A stretch of DNA of 64,000 nucleotides from Neobacillus massiliamazoniensis (GTDB lineage Bacteria > Bacillota > Bacilli > Bacillales > Cytobacillaceae), in contig NZ_CVRB01000001.1 in the NCBI RefSeq assembly GCF_001048695.1, forward strand, positions 1,054,001 through 1,118,000. Direction: 5' to 3'. Positions within the stretch are counted from its first letter, which is position 1, and each line of letters opens with the position of its first letter. Made by a program: the position numbers and the translations under genes. The notes under the pieces were generated by a model. That model was not told the origin of the DNA and made no database searches. It worked only from the letters and a program-made list of their open reading frames with translations. Positions 42,498-52,510 of the stretch are shown here, one piece after another.

Positions 42498-44228
42498 ATG
42501 TACAAATTTAGCTTTTATAAAAAAATACAAGCAACATTTATTCTATTAATCCTGCTGCCTATTTTTGTCATTTATTTACTGTCTTACAAAACAATGAGGG
42601 GAATTGTGATCGAAAAAATTGAACTATCCAATCAATCCGTTTTAGAACTGGTTTCTAAAGACCTCACAAAAGTAGTTGATGATTTAAACTATATGACCCA
42701 TTTTTACGTCGAAAACGATGATACTATAAAATCTCTAAGAGATTTTAGCGATACTGACAGAATAAGCAGTTACCAAGATTATGAAAACTATCAAAAGGTG
42801 GTCTCCTCTTTTGATTTCATCGCGATTAAAATGATGAGTACCGATATTAATATGTTTCTAGTCAATAACAAAGGGTTTATTATTCCCTATTCGGATATCG
42901 TGTCGGGTAAAACAACTTCCATAGAAGTTTTGAACGATCATTGGAAATTTTTAAAACCCCGCATTAATATGGAGCAATCCACCCATTTACAATGGTTAGG
43001 AACTATAATCGATGCGAAAGAAAAGGGAGAGTCTTATTACTACTTAAGCCGGGTCATTCACGACCCGACTACAGGAAAACAACTTGCCATCTTAAATATC
43101 GGAATTTCAAAACAATACTTTGAAGGATTATTTCAATCAGCCAAAACCGGCAAGATTGCATTATTTGATGAAAGCGGGAAGAAGATTGCCGGGGACTCCT
43201 CAATATCATATGAGAAGAAAGAGGAGAATAGTGGAGAAATACAAAATGAAGTAATGATCCCTTTCTCGAAATGGGAACTTGTTCATAAAACGACTAAAGA
43301 GGAAGTAACAGGACAAATCACCAAAACGTTTTTCCTTAGTACAATTTTAATTGCACTGTTCATTTTCATCTTTTTATTCATTTCACTGCTCATTGCGAAA
43401 AGGCTGAACAAACCGATTCAGAAATTGACATTCGTTGCTTCCCAGTTTGGTAAGGGAAAACATGATGTCCGCTTCTTGCCCGAAGGTAACGACGAAATCA
43501 ATGAATTGGGGAAAACCATCAATAACATGCTAGATGAAATCCAAAAATTAATCAAAAATATTGAAAGAGAACAAGAGGAAAAGCGGGCCATCGAATTACA
43601 GGCTTTATTTGCCCAAATTAGACCGCATTTTTTACTAAATACCTTAAATTCTATCAAATGCAGTTTATTTATTCATAATGACAATGATCACGCAGATAAA
43701 ATTAATTCGTTAATGAGTTTGCTTAGAGCTTATATGAAAATAGATAAACCTTCCACGATTGAAAGTGAGTGCAAACTGTTATTTCACTATATTGAAATCA
43801 TGAAAATGAGAACAGATGTAAAAATTGAACTAAAACTGGAATTGGAAGACAAAGTAAAAGAGATTGAAATACCAAAATTATTACTGCAGCCGTTTATCGA
43901 AAATGCCATCGTTCATGGATTTGCTGAAAAAACGGATGGAGAAATTACTGTTATTGCCTATATGGAAAATGGAAGTGTCATAATCATGATCAAGGATAAC
44001 GGTAAAGGAATGGTAGAAGATCAACTAAATACTTTAAATACATTGTTAAAAAGTGATGCCAAAGAGGTTTCTTACCAACGAGTCGGCTTACTGAATGTCG
44101 CAAAGCGTGTAAAGCTTTCATTTGGTCCAAATGCGAACATACATCTTGCGTTAAATGAAATGGGCGGCATTTCGATTTCTATTTATCTTCCAATAAGTGC
44201 TGATAAAGAGGTGAATGAAGATGATTAA
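42498..44228 (+). CDS. YesM-type sensor histidine kinase
   Basis: 576 residues. Membrane helices at about 12-30 and 280-302 enclose an extracellular dCache-like sensor of about 250 residues. A HAMP domain follows, then the His_kinase domain with ALFAQIRPHFLLNTLNSIK (phospho-acceptor histidine in RPHFLLN), and a HATPase with LLLQPFIENAIVHGF and IMIKDNGKGM. This architecture belongs to the YesM/LytS-like group, which pairs with AraC-type response regulators and senses sugars, often via a binding protein. AAGGTGG precedes the ATG. It overlaps its partner gene by eight bases. Confidence 0.93.
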   Translation: MYKFSFYKKIQATFILLILLPIFVIYLLSYKTMRGIVIEKIELSNQSVLELVSKDLTKVVDDLNYMTHFYVENDDTIKSLRDFSDTDRISSYQDYENYQKVVSSFDFIAIKMMSTDINMFLVNNKGFIIPYSDIVSGKTTSIEVLNDHWKFLKPRINMEQSTHLQWLGTIIDAKEKGESYYYLSRVIHDPTTGKQLAILNIGISKQYFEGLFQSAKTGKIALFDESGKKIAGDSSISYEKKEENSGEIQNEVMIPFSKWELVHKTTKEEVTGQITKTFFLSTILIALFIFIFLFISLLIAKRLNKPIQKLTFVASQFGKGKHDVRFLPEGNDEINELGKTINNMLDEIQKLIKNIEREQEEKRAIELQALFAQIRPHFLLNTLNSIKCSLFIHNDNDHADKINSLMSLLRAYMKIDKPSTIESECKLLFHYIEIMKMRTDVKIELKLELEDKVKEIEIPKLLLQPFIENAIVHGFAEKTDGEITVIAYMENGSVIIMIKDNGKGMVEDQLNTLNTLLKSDAKEVSYQRVGLLNVAKRVKLSFGPNANIHLALNEMGGISISIYLPISADKEVNEDD

Positions 44229-45810
44229 TGTCATGCTAGTTGATGATGATGTACCTATGATTAAATATTTACGCCAGCTGGTCAATTGGACAGAGCATGG
44301 CTTTAATATTGTCGGTACAGCTTATTCGAGTAAAAGAGCTTTAGAGATGTTTGAACAGTATAAACCAGATTTGGTGATTACAGATATTGGTCTTCCGCAA
44401 ATGAATGGCCTGGAATTAGCAGCAGAATTAAAACAGATTAAACCTAATGTTCATATTATCTTTTTAACATGTCATGAAGATTTTCATTATGCACAAAAAG
44501 CGATCCAGTTGAATGCTGATTACTATTTAATTAAAGATGAATTAACGAAAAAACAGCTCGAAGAATGCTTGCGACATTCTATGAACAAGATTAAGGAAAC
44601 CTATTCGGTCATCGATGGAATTGTAAATCAAGAAATTCTAAATAGAAATATAGAATTGTTGAAACATTCCTTATTCGATCGACTTATTAAGAAAGATGAA
44701 CCGAATTCATTAATCCTTTTCGCTAAAAGACTTGGGATAAACTGGGAGCATCCTTCGTTTATCTTAGGGATGGGCAATATTTCCTTTTTTGCGCATATGG
44801 AGAAGTATTCCTATCAAGATCTTTCGATTATTAAATATGGAATTTATAATATTGCGTGTGATATTGCTAAAAAATATGACGGAATCACATTCTTTAATGA
44901 ACCTGAATCTATCGTTTTTGTTTATAACTTCCGGCAAAACATTAAATTTGATCATTATCAGTACATTCAATCCATATTAATCGAGATCCGAAAGGCAATT
45001 ACAGAATTTTTAGGTGTGGAAATTTCGTTTGTGTTTGCGCGGCAATCACAGGATATAAAGAATATAGGTTCTGTTTTCCAACAAATCGTCCGTAATCGAA
45101 ATCACTTTTTTTATCATAAGGCTCCAATTTTTAATTGGGACATGCGGCCATTTCAAATCGCCATTTGCCCAATCAGCAGATTGCTGGATAAAGAGATGAA
45201 TGAAATTGTTTTAGCCATAAAAGAAAAAGACAGCTATCGCCTCAAAGAGATTCTAGCCAACGTGGCCAAAACGGCAGAAACAAAAAATCTGGACCCTGAA
45301 GAGCTGAAAAAGCTGATTTCACGGAGAATACGTTTAATCGAACTGCAATACACAGAGACAGACACGAATGAAGGTTTTTATACATTTTTTGAAGAGTGCT
45401 TAAGCTTACACGATGCGATCAATCTTATTGAAAAAAAACTGCTCCAGCTTATTAAATTGAATGAAAGATTAGACGGCTCAGGTAGTAAAGAGCCGAAATT
45501 ACAAGAAATTGATCAATATATTATTGAGAATCTTTCTGAAAACGTAACGTCAGTGGATGTAGCTGCCCATTTATACATGAATCCAAGTTATTTTTCCCGT
45601 TATTTTAAACGGTTAACAGGTGAAAACTTTACCGATTATGCTCATCGCTTTAAAATCGGCATTGCCGCAAAAATACTAGGGCAAACCGGAGAGTCGGTTG
45701 AAGAAGTTGCGATTAAATGCGGCTATTCTGACCGAACCTATTTTTCAAAGGTTTTTAAAAAGTATACAAAGATGACACCAAGAGAATACCGTTCAAAAAT
45801 AAATTTTTGA
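44221..45810 (+). CDS. YesN-type response regulator with AraC DNA-binding domain
   Basis: About 529 residues. The N-terminal receiver domain has VMLVDDDVPMIKYL, the phospho-aspartate in PDLVITDIGLP and the lysine in YYLIKDEL. A long middle region follows. At the C-terminus is an AraC/XylS pair of HTHs (VTSVDVAAHLYMNPSYFSRYFKRLTGENFTDY and VEEVAIKCGYSDRTYFSKVFKKYTKMTPREYR). It presumably activates the transport and degradation genes. GAGGTG supports the ATG at 44221 rather than 44215. The AAAAATAGTGCACATT sites are its best candidate targets. Confidence 0.93.
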   Translation: MINVMLVDDDVPMIKYLRQLVNWTEHGFNIVGTAYSSKRALEMFEQYKPDLVITDIGLPQMNGLELAAELKQIKPNVHIIFLTCHEDFHYAQKAIQLNADYYLIKDELTKKQLEECLRHSMNKIKETYSVIDGIVNQEILNRNIELLKHSLFDRLIKKDEPNSLILFAKRLGINWEHPSFILGMGNISFFAHMEKYSYQDLSIIKYGIYNIACDIAKKYDGITFFNEPESIVFVYNFRQNIKFDHYQYIQSILIEIRKAITEFLGVEISFVFARQSQDIKNIGSVFQQIVRNRNHFFYHKAPIFNWDMRPFQIAICPISRLLDKEMNEIVLAIKEKDSYRLKEILANVAKTAETKNLDPEELKKLISRRIRLIELQYTETDTNEGFYTFFEECLSLHDAINLIEKKLLQLIKLNERLDGSGSKEPKLQEIDQYIIENLSENVTSVDVAAHLYMNPSYFSRYFKRLTGENFTDYAHRFKIGIAAKILGQTGESVEEVAIKCGYSDRTYFSKVFKKYTKMTPREYRSKINF

Positions 45811-45920
45811 CAATAAATAGTCAAAATATTCCCTTAATGTCCAAAAATTTTACACCTTCCCTTTTCGGCATCAATTGTAAACTTAAGTTTGTAAAAAGTT
45901 TAAATTTGAGGGAGGTTATT

Positions 45921-48842
45921 ATGAAAAAAGTAAGCGCTATCACAGTAATTGTAGCTTTTTTTCTAGTTGTCGGCACGCTAATTCAACCGGCTTATGCTTC
46001 AGACGAACCTAAGGAGCTTGCTCTTGCTCCTGTGGCTGATGCATTTATTTGGGGCGGTTCCAATGCTGCAAATAACTACGGAAAAAATACGTATTTTGTT
46101 GTACGTGATGCAACATCTGATGCGTATTCAAGAAAATCGTACCTTAAGTTTGCCTTACAGGATATCGGTACGCTGACATCTGCAAAACTGAGAGTCTATG
46201 GAAAAGCAACAAATAGTCCAGGTACGGTCAAAATTATGGGCAGCGAAAAAAATGATTGGACTGAAACAGGTATAAACTGGAATAACGCGCCAGCCCCTGC
46301 TGCAGAAATTGCCAGTACCACGGTCTCTACCACAGCCAATTATTATGAATTTGATGTTACCGATTATGTAAAAAATCATCTTGACCAAAAAGAAGTGACA
46401 TTTATATTGACGGGAACCGGCAAACAGGATATTTATATGGACTTTAATAGTAAAGAAAATGGGGAAAACCAGCCGCAATTGGTAATTAATTCTTCAGATA
46501 ACGGCACCACTGTAAATCCAAATCCTGATGCAGTTCCTGACAAGGAATTTACTGATTTACGCTTGAAATGGTACACATGGCTGGTCGGGTCTTCCGATTA
46601 TAATCAAAATGATCAGGACATTCGCACAGCCATTCAATCACTTGATGAAAGTATTACCAACAAAAATCACAGCGGTTATTGGGATTTAATGAACAAGAAT
46701 GCAGCTAGAACATCTTTGTGGAATGATGCAGCCAGCGCCACTAATTCAGCTCATATTACTACATCCTATAATCGTTTAAAAAGCATGGCGCTGGCATACT
46801 CCACAAAGGGCTCATCCCTTTATCAAAACAGCCAATTAAAGCAGGATTTGACTAGTGCTTTAGATTGGATGTACCAGAATCGTTATAATGAAGGAAAAAA
46901 AGAAACTGGGAACTGGTGGGATTGGGAAATCGGATCTCCACAAGCTTTAAACGATATCGCAGTCCTTATGTATGATGATTTATCACAATCACAGCGCACC
47001 AATTATATGAAAGCGGTGCAGCACTTTGTTCCAGATCCTACGGTAAGAACATTGGGAGGTTATGAGGAAACAGGTGCAAATCGTGCTGATAAAGCGCTCG
47101 TATCCGTCATTAGCGGCGTCATAAGTAAAAACAGTGAAATGATTTTTAAGGGACAAAAAGCGCTGAGTCAAATCTTCTTATATGTAAACAGCGGTGACGG
47201 TTTTTATGAAGACGGCTCATTTATTCAACATACATATGTTGCTTACACAGGTTCATATGGCGGTGTGTTAATAAATAGAATGGCCGACCTTCTAAATGTA
47301 TTAAATGATTCAAGATGGAGTATAACGGACCCGAATGTCAATAATCTTTACAGATGGGTTAAGGAATCAATCGAACCGCTTATTTATAAGGGTGCGATGA
47401 TGGATATGGTAAGAGGAAGGGCCGTTTCTAGGCAGCAGGAACAAGATCATATCAGCGGCCGGGGAATGATAAAAAATATCAGTCGTTTATCAGAAGTTGC
47501 ACCACCGGATGAAGCTGCTTATTTGAAAAGTATCGTAAAAAAATGGGTGACAGAAGACACTTCCTTTGCGAACTATTTTGATAAATTAACCATCAGCGAT
47601 GCGATTCGTTTGAAGGAGTTATTAAATAATCCATCTATTGCTCCCCGAAATGAATTGTTACTGAATAAAGTTTATGCTTCGATGGATCGTGTCGTTCATC
47701 TTCAAAAAGGATATGGTTTTGGGATCAGTATGTTTTCCAATCGGATTTCCGCATTCGAAGCAGGAAATGGGGAGAATCTTAATGGCTGGTATACTGGCAT
47801 TGGAATGACTAGTCTTTATAATAATGATCTATCGCAATTCAGTGATAATTATTGGGCAACGGTCGATATGTTCCGTCTGCCTGGAATAACAACAGACGGG
47901 GCAATTAATGCAACTCCTAAAGACTGGTATAAATATGCCAATCCGAAAACCTGGGTTGGTGGTTCTTCTATTGACGGTTTATATGGTACGGCCGGCATGG
48001 ATTTTTCACTTGATAAAACAACGGGAACGTCATTAACAGGTAAGAAATCCTGGTTTATGTTTGATGATGAGATTGTTGCCCTTGGTTCAGGGATTAACGG
48101 AAACGATAACCGTTATACTGAAACAATTATTGAGAACCGTAAAATAAACAGCAAAGGCACAAATGAGCTAATTGTTAACGGAAATAAGATGTCCAACCAA
48201 CTTGGCTGGAAAGAAACGCTGGATAAAGTCAGCTGGGCTCATTTAGCAGGGAATGTTGAAGGGTCTGACATTGGGTACTATTTTCCAAAGAAAACGACGG
48301 TTGAAGGACTTAGGGAAGCAAGATCCGGTTCTTGGAGCCAGGTGAATACGGGAGGAAGCAAGGATTTAGTCACGAATAACTACCTAAGCTTAGCCTTCCC
48401 TCACGGTATAAATCCGGAAAATGCAGCCTATTCTTACGTTCTTTTACCAGGTAAAAGCGTCAAAGAAACAGAGGAATATGCGAAAAAACCTGATATTAAG
48501 ATTCTAAAGAACACAGAAAGTGTTCATGCCGTTAAGGAAAAAGAACTGGGGATTATTGCAGCGAACTTTTGGAATCCGGATTCTGTCATGTTTATTCAAG
48601 CAAACAATCCTCTTTCCATGATGTTAAAAGAAGAAAAAGGTTCCTTAACGCTTGCCGTTTCCGATCCGACACAATCACAAGATAGTCTGACTTTGGAACT
48701 CGATAAACAGGATTATGCAGTTGAGAGCAAAGACAATAACGTGAACATTATTCAAACTTCGCCGACCATTAAAGTACAAATAAACACGGCAGGTTCACAA
48801 GGTAAAACATTCACCGTAAAATTTAAAAAAATGAATGACTAA
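45921..48842 (+). CDS. Secreted polysaccharide lyase family 8 with CBM96-like N-terminal module
   Basis: 973 residues from the ATG at 45921 (GGGAGGT upstream). A signal peptide ends at YA-SDEP. A DNRLRE/CBM96-like module (about 30-195) follows, with ALAPVADAFIWGGSNAANNYG and SYLKFAL. The PL8 alpha-toroid (TWLVGSSDYNQ, GNWWDWEIGSPQALNDIAVLMYD) carries candidate catalytic residues Asn near 386 (TGANRADK), His near 437 (FIQHTYV), Tyr near 446 (GSYGG) and an Arg cluster near 497-503 (RGRAVSRQ). C-terminal beta domains complete it. PL8 enzymes cleave hyaluronan, chondroitin or xanthan by beta-elimination, leaving 4,5-unsaturated uronic acids. The substrate here is not determinable from sequence. 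Confidence 0.9.
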   Translation: MKKVSAITVIVAFFLVVGTLIQPAYASDEPKELALAPVADAFIWGGSNAANNYGKNTYFVVRDATSDAYSRKSYLKFALQDIGTLTSAKLRVYGKATNSPGTVKIMGSEKNDWTETGINWNNAPAPAAEIASTTVSTTANYYEFDVTDYVKNHLDQKEVTFILTGTGKQDIYMDFNSKENGENQPQLVINSSDNGTTVNPNPDAVPDKEFTDLRLKWYTWLVGSSDYNQNDQDIRTAIQSLDESITNKNHSGYWDLMNKNAARTSLWNDAASATNSAHITTSYNRLKSMALAYSTKGSSLYQNSQLKQDLTSALDWMYQNRYNEGKKETGNWWDWEIGSPQALNDIAVLMYDDLSQSQRTNYMKAVQHFVPDPTVRTLGGYEETGANRADKALVSVISGVISKNSEMIFKGQKALSQIFLYVNSGDGFYEDGSFIQHTYVAYTGSYGGVLINRMADLLNVLNDSRWSITDPNVNNLYRWVKESIEPLIYKGAMMDMVRGRAVSRQQEQDHISGRGMIKNISRLSEVAPPDEAAYLKSIVKKWVTEDTSFANYFDKLTISDAIRLKELLNNPSIAPRNELLLNKVYASMDRVVHLQKGYGFGISMFSNRISAFEAGNGENLNGWYTGIGMTSLYNNDLSQFSDNYWATVDMFRLPGITTDGAINATPKDWYKYANPKTWVGGSSIDGLYGTAGMDFSLDKTTGTSLTGKKSWFMFDDEIVALGSGINGNDNRYTETIIENRKINSKGTNELIVNGNKMSNQLGWKETLDKVSWAHLAGNVEGSDIGYYFPKKTTVEGLREARSGSWSQVNTGGSKDLVTNNYLSLAFPHGINPENAAYSYVLLPGKSVKETEEYAKKPDIKILKNTESVHAVKEKELGIIAANFWNPDSVMFIQANNPLSMMLKEEKGSLTLAVSDPTQSQDSLTLELDKQDYAVESKDNNVNIIQTSPTIKVQINTAGSQGKTFTVKFKKMND

Positions 48843-48849
48843 GTTAGCG

Positions 48850-48884
48850 GGTGCCCTGAGATGTTTAGAGGGCACCTGTTTTTT
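48850..48884 (+). terminator. Terminator after the PL8 gene
   Basis: GGTGCCCT pairs with AGGGCACC; a run of T follows. Confidence 0.85.
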
Positions 48885-48916
48885 TTGAAAGATAAGAAAG
48901 CATAAAAATTGACTTC

Positions 48917-49056
48917 GAGAATTGTCCAGCTTCAGCGCCTAGGGGCTCGGGGTCATAAGCCAATCCGCCATGAAGGTTAAAAAACAACCTTCACGTCGGC
49001 TTGTCTTATGCCTGTCGCCCCTGACCAAGGCGCTTGCGCTTTTCTTATCTAGACAG
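48917..49056. repeat. Bacillaceae intergenic palindromic repeat (MITE-like)
   Basis: The element begins TGTCCAGCTTCAGCGCC and ends GGCGCTTGCGC...TCTAGACA, so its ends are mutually inverted. Internal arms GGGTCATAAGCC and CGGCTTGTCTTATG and the hairpin AAGGTTAAAAAACAACCTT add structure. I recognise this sequence type as a widespread, high-copy intergenic repeat of Bacillus-like genomes. It lies between the PL8 terminator and the GH88 promoter. Confidence 0.75.
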
Positions 49057-49058
49057 GT

Positions 49059-49074
49059 AAAAATAGTGCACATT
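49059..49074 (+). promoter_or_regulatory. Candidate YesN-type operator, copy 3
   Basis: AAAAATAGTGCACATT, about 75-90 bases before the GH88 start, identical over 15 bases to the site before the binding-protein gene. Confidence 0.5.
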
Positions 49075-49149
49075 TTTCTTTAAATCCAACATATTATGCA
49101 ACTTAGATTATTACTAAACTATGAGAAAAGGACCTGAGATGTTAGGAGA

Positions 49150-50280
49150 ATGATGTTGATGTGGAAATCAGCGCTTGAAGATGCAGTTAAAAAAACAAGG
49201 AATAATATTACCCGTTTTGGAGAGTTATTCCCGCATGTCAGTTTGCATGGCAAATATGATCTGAATGACAATGATGATTGGACAAATGGTTTTTGGTCCG
49301 GTCTGCTCTGGCTTTGTTATGAATATTCCCATGACACTGTTTTTAAAGATAAAGCCGAACAAACAGTAGCAGGCTTGAGGAATCGCCTGAACAACAATAT
49401 TGTTCTCGATCATCACGACATTGGTTTTTTGTATTCGCTTTCTTCAAAAGCTCAATGGATCATTGAAAAAAACAAAGAAGCAAGAGAACTATCGCTGCTG
49501 GCTGCTGATAAATTGCTTAATCGCTTCCATGAGAAGGGGCAGTACCTGCAAGCTTGGGGTCCAAAAGGAGATCAAAAAGAAGGCGGAAGGATTATTATCG
49601 ATTGCCTTCTCAATCTTCCACTTTTATACTGGGCTTCTGAACAAACAGGTGATCCTACGTATCGGCATATCGCCATTGTTCAAGCGGATAAAAGCAGGCG
49701 TTATTTAGTCCGCGGCGATGACAGCTCCTATCATACCTTTTTCTTTAATCAGGAAACCGGTGAGCCAATCGGGGGCGCAACACATCAAGGATTTACCAAC
49801 GGGTCGACATGGACGCGGGGGCAAGCATGGGGAGTATATGGATTTGCCCTTTCTTATCACTATACAAAAAATCCAGCTTATCTGGATACAGCAAAAAGAA
49901 TGGGCAAATATTTCATTGAACACTTACCGGAAGATTATGTGTCTTATTGGGATTTTAATGCCCCGGTTGATGAAAATACCCACCGTGACAGTTCGGCAAC
50001 TGCCATAACGGTGTGCGGTCTACTAGAAATAATCAGTCATTTAGAAGAAAAAGATCCAGATAAACAATTCTTTTTGGAAGCAGTCCATAAAATGATGAAC
50101 TCGCTTGTAGAAAACTATTCTACTATCAATAAAGAAGATGCTGAAGGACTATTAGAACATGGTTCCTATCATGTACGTGGGAATCTGGCCCCGGATGATT
50201 ACATGATTTGGGGAGATTATTTTTACCTTGAAGCATTGATGAGATTAGAGATAAATCATAAAGGTTACTGGTATGAGTAG
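49150..50280 (+). CDS. GH88 unsaturated glucuronyl hydrolase
   Basis: About 376 residues, no signal peptide, so cytosolic. The (alpha/alpha)6-barrel has NDDWTNGFWSGLLWLCYEYS at the start, the candidate catalytic aspartates near 90 (LDHHDIGFLY) and 151 (RIIIDCLLNLPLLYW), positions close to those of the characterised Bacillus enzyme, and GSTWTRGQAWGVYGFALSY plus HRDSSATAIT. It removes the 4,5-unsaturated uronic acid from the non-reducing end of lyase products. Several ATG codons follow AGGAGA closely, so the first few residues are uncertain. It overlaps the next gene by eight bases. Confidence 0.93.
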   Translation: MMLMWKSALEDAVKKTRNNITRFGELFPHVSLHGKYDLNDNDDWTNGFWSGLLWLCYEYSHDTVFKDKAEQTVAGLRNRLNNNIVLDHHDIGFLYSLSSKAQWIIEKNKEARELSLLAADKLLNRFHEKGQYLQAWGPKGDQKEGGRIIIDCLLNLPLLYWASEQTGDPTYRHIAIVQADKSRRYLVRGDDSSYHTFFFNQETGEPIGGATHQGFTNGSTWTRGQAWGVYGFALSYHYTKNPAYLDTAKRMGKYFIEHLPEDYVSYWDFNAPVDENTHRDSSATAITVCGLLEIISHLEEKDPDKQFFLEAVHKMMNSLVENYSTINKEDAEGLLEHGSYHVRGNLAPDDYMIWGDYFYLEALMRLEINHKGYWYE

Positions 50281-52438
50281 GCACTTATCAGGAAGCGGGG
50301 AATGGCTGGTGAGCATACTGATTAAATTGCTTCATTTGGAGCATCCTGAGCTTGTTGAAGTAAAAAAGGCAGTCTTGAAGAAGAATTATGAAAAAGCACT
50401 AGTTATCTATAAAAATTATTTTCTTAAAAGAACTGAGCCAAAACTATATTTTGATAACCATGAACAAGCTTTCTTAGTTGAATTTGCAGGAAAACATTAT
50501 CAAGAAGATATAAAACGTGTAAAGGAAACAGCTGAACAAGTAGTCAATCAAGTGTTTATCTTTCAAGAAGCATGGGATATGGAACGGACAAATATCCCGG
50601 TTGCCTTTAATGACAAAATTGATTGGAGTCATATTCCATTCCAAGACCCGGAATGGACATATATGTTAAACAGACATCACTTTTTTGTCCCTTTGGGCCA
50701 AGCGTACTTGTTAACAGGGGATGAAAGATTTGCACAGACTTTTTGTGAGCAAATGTCCGACTGGATTGACTCTAATCCAAAACAAGTAAATACGGCTTCG
50801 CTTACATGGCGAACTATTGATGCCGCAATAAGATGCAGCAACTGGATAAAAGCCTATGATTATTTTAAAAACAGCCCTTATTTTACGGTGCAACTTTTTG
50901 AAAAAATGCTGCTTTCTTTATTTGAACATGCTGAGTATCTAGCAAGTGATTTTACCAATTGGAAAGCTATTAGTAATTGGGGCGTAATTGAGAACAAAGC
51001 ACTATTTGAACTGTCTGTTTTTTTGCAGGAAATGCAGCAAGCAAGTGTATGGCGGACACTGAGTTTAGAGCGGTTAAAGAAAACCGCAAGCCTGCAAATC
51101 ATGAAGGATGGAATGCATTGGGAACAGTCACCTATGTACCATAATGAAGTCCTTTTATGTTATTTAAGGACAGTCCAGCTTAGTCAAAATAATCGGATTG
51201 AAATCGATAGATTCATACTAGATGCTGCAAGGAAAATGGCTTATGCAGATCTACATATGGCGAAACCCAATCATCGACAGCCAATGAAAGGGGATAGTGA
51301 TAACTTCGATTTACGAGACATTTTAACCCGTACTGCCATGATTTTTAAAGATTCGCGTTTAAAGTTCGGCGGGTACGCAGCGCTCGATTTTAATAATATG
51401 TGGGAGTTCGGGCTGAAAGGGATTGAAGTTTTTAAAAGTCTGTCGGTAGAAAAACCAAAGGATCTCTCTCGTGGATTTGAGGATTCCGGGAACTTTTTTA
51501 TGCGCTCCAGCTGGGATGAGAATACACTATATTTATATTTTCATTGCGGCCCGCTCGGCGGCGGGCATGGACATGCTGATATTTTCCATCTGGACGTTCA
51601 TGCTTACGGAAAAGACTTGTTAACAGACCTTGGCAGATTTAATTACAGTGACAGCTACTCACAAAGAAAAGAGTTAAAAAGGGCATTTGCTCATAATACA
51701 ACACTCGTGGATGGAATCGAATTTACGGAATGTATTGATACATGGGGATTTGGCCGAATTGCCGAACCGCTTATGACAAATTGGGTAAGTGAAGAACAGT
51801 TTGATTATGTCGAAGCCAGCCATAACGGATATTTTCATTTGGAGGACCCTGTGTATGTCCGGCGTAAAGTACTGTTTATAAAGCCTTATTATTGGCTGCT
51901 TGTTGATGAATTTGACTGCAAAGGTGAACATACTTTTTCACAGCAATTTCATTTTCCGCCAGGTGAAATCAGGCTGGATGACAAGACAAAAAGCTGCTTT
52001 ACCCAAAATGTGGATGAAGCTAATCTATGCCTTATTCCAATTAATGGGAACTCTTTAACAGCTGTCATCAAGGAAGGGAAGATCTCCTATGAATATAATC
52101 TGCTGGAAAACAACAAAACTGTTCAATATGAGGTGAACTCTTCTGGGCCAGAAGCCATGATGCAGCTTATTTATCCCAAAAGAGCGGGTGACAAGGAAAT
52201 CCCAACGATTACAACTGTAGAGGTCTATGATTTGTTTGGTAAGTCAGTAGATATAAAAGATGCAGAGGCGTGTAAAATTTTGCTTCCAGATTTGAATGAG
52301 GAGCATTTGATACTAGTTTGCCATAAAAAACCATCCCTGCATCGGATGTCATATATGATTGATGGCACTCAAGTGTTTGGAGAAATTGTTCTCATTAAAA
52401 GAAAAGGTTATGAAGAAGAAGTAATCGTCATTAAATAA
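50273..52438 (+). CDS. Heparinase II/III-family protein, cytosolic
   Basis: 721 residues without a signal peptide. The N-terminal alpha-toroid (about 60-370) has WSHIPFQDPEWTYMLNRHHFFVPLGQAYLLTGDERFA and the active-site region DGMHWEQSPMYHNEVL. The C-terminal beta-sandwich (about 385-640) carries GPLGGGHGHADIFHLDVHAYGKDLLTDLGRF, the hallmark of heparinase II/III-like enzymes (PL12/PL15/PL21-type). These lyases cleave uronic-acid glycosides. Lack of export suggests action on imported oligosaccharides. The exact family and substrate remain open. Start and upstream stop overlap, so it is co-translated with GH88. Confidence 0.9.
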   Translation: MSRHLSGSGEWLVSILIKLLHLEHPELVEVKKAVLKKNYEKALVIYKNYFLKRTEPKLYFDNHEQAFLVEFAGKHYQEDIKRVKETAEQVVNQVFIFQEAWDMERTNIPVAFNDKIDWSHIPFQDPEWTYMLNRHHFFVPLGQAYLLTGDERFAQTFCEQMSDWIDSNPKQVNTASLTWRTIDAAIRCSNWIKAYDYFKNSPYFTVQLFEKMLLSLFEHAEYLASDFTNWKAISNWGVIENKALFELSVFLQEMQQASVWRTLSLERLKKTASLQIMKDGMHWEQSPMYHNEVLLCYLRTVQLSQNNRIEIDRFILDAARKMAYADLHMAKPNHRQPMKGDSDNFDLRDILTRTAMIFKDSRLKFGGYAALDFNNMWEFGLKGIEVFKSLSVEKPKDLSRGFEDSGNFFMRSSWDENTLYLYFHCGPLGGGHGHADIFHLDVHAYGKDLLTDLGRFNYSDSYSQRKELKRAFAHNTTLVDGIEFTECIDTWGFGRIAEPLMTNWVSEEQFDYVEASHNGYFHLEDPVYVRRKVLFIKPYYWLLVDEFDCKGEHTFSQQFHFPPGEIRLDDKTKSCFTQNVDEANLCLIPINGNSLTAVIKEGKISYEYNLLENNKTVQYEVNSSGPEAMMQLIYPKRAGDKEIPTITTVEVYDLFGKSVDIKDAEACKILLPDLNEEHLILVCHKKPSLHRMSYMIDGTQVFGEIVLIKRKGYEEEVIVIK

Positions 52439-52510
52439 ATCTATCAAGCCAACTTTTTTACGAATTGAGAGCGGGAGATACAAGATTCTTGAAAGATAGG
52501 AGAATACGAG

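Noticed and set aside
49225..49416. Antisense ORFs inside the polysaccharide-locus genes
   Set aside because: They are shadows of the long plus-strand genes and lack start signals.
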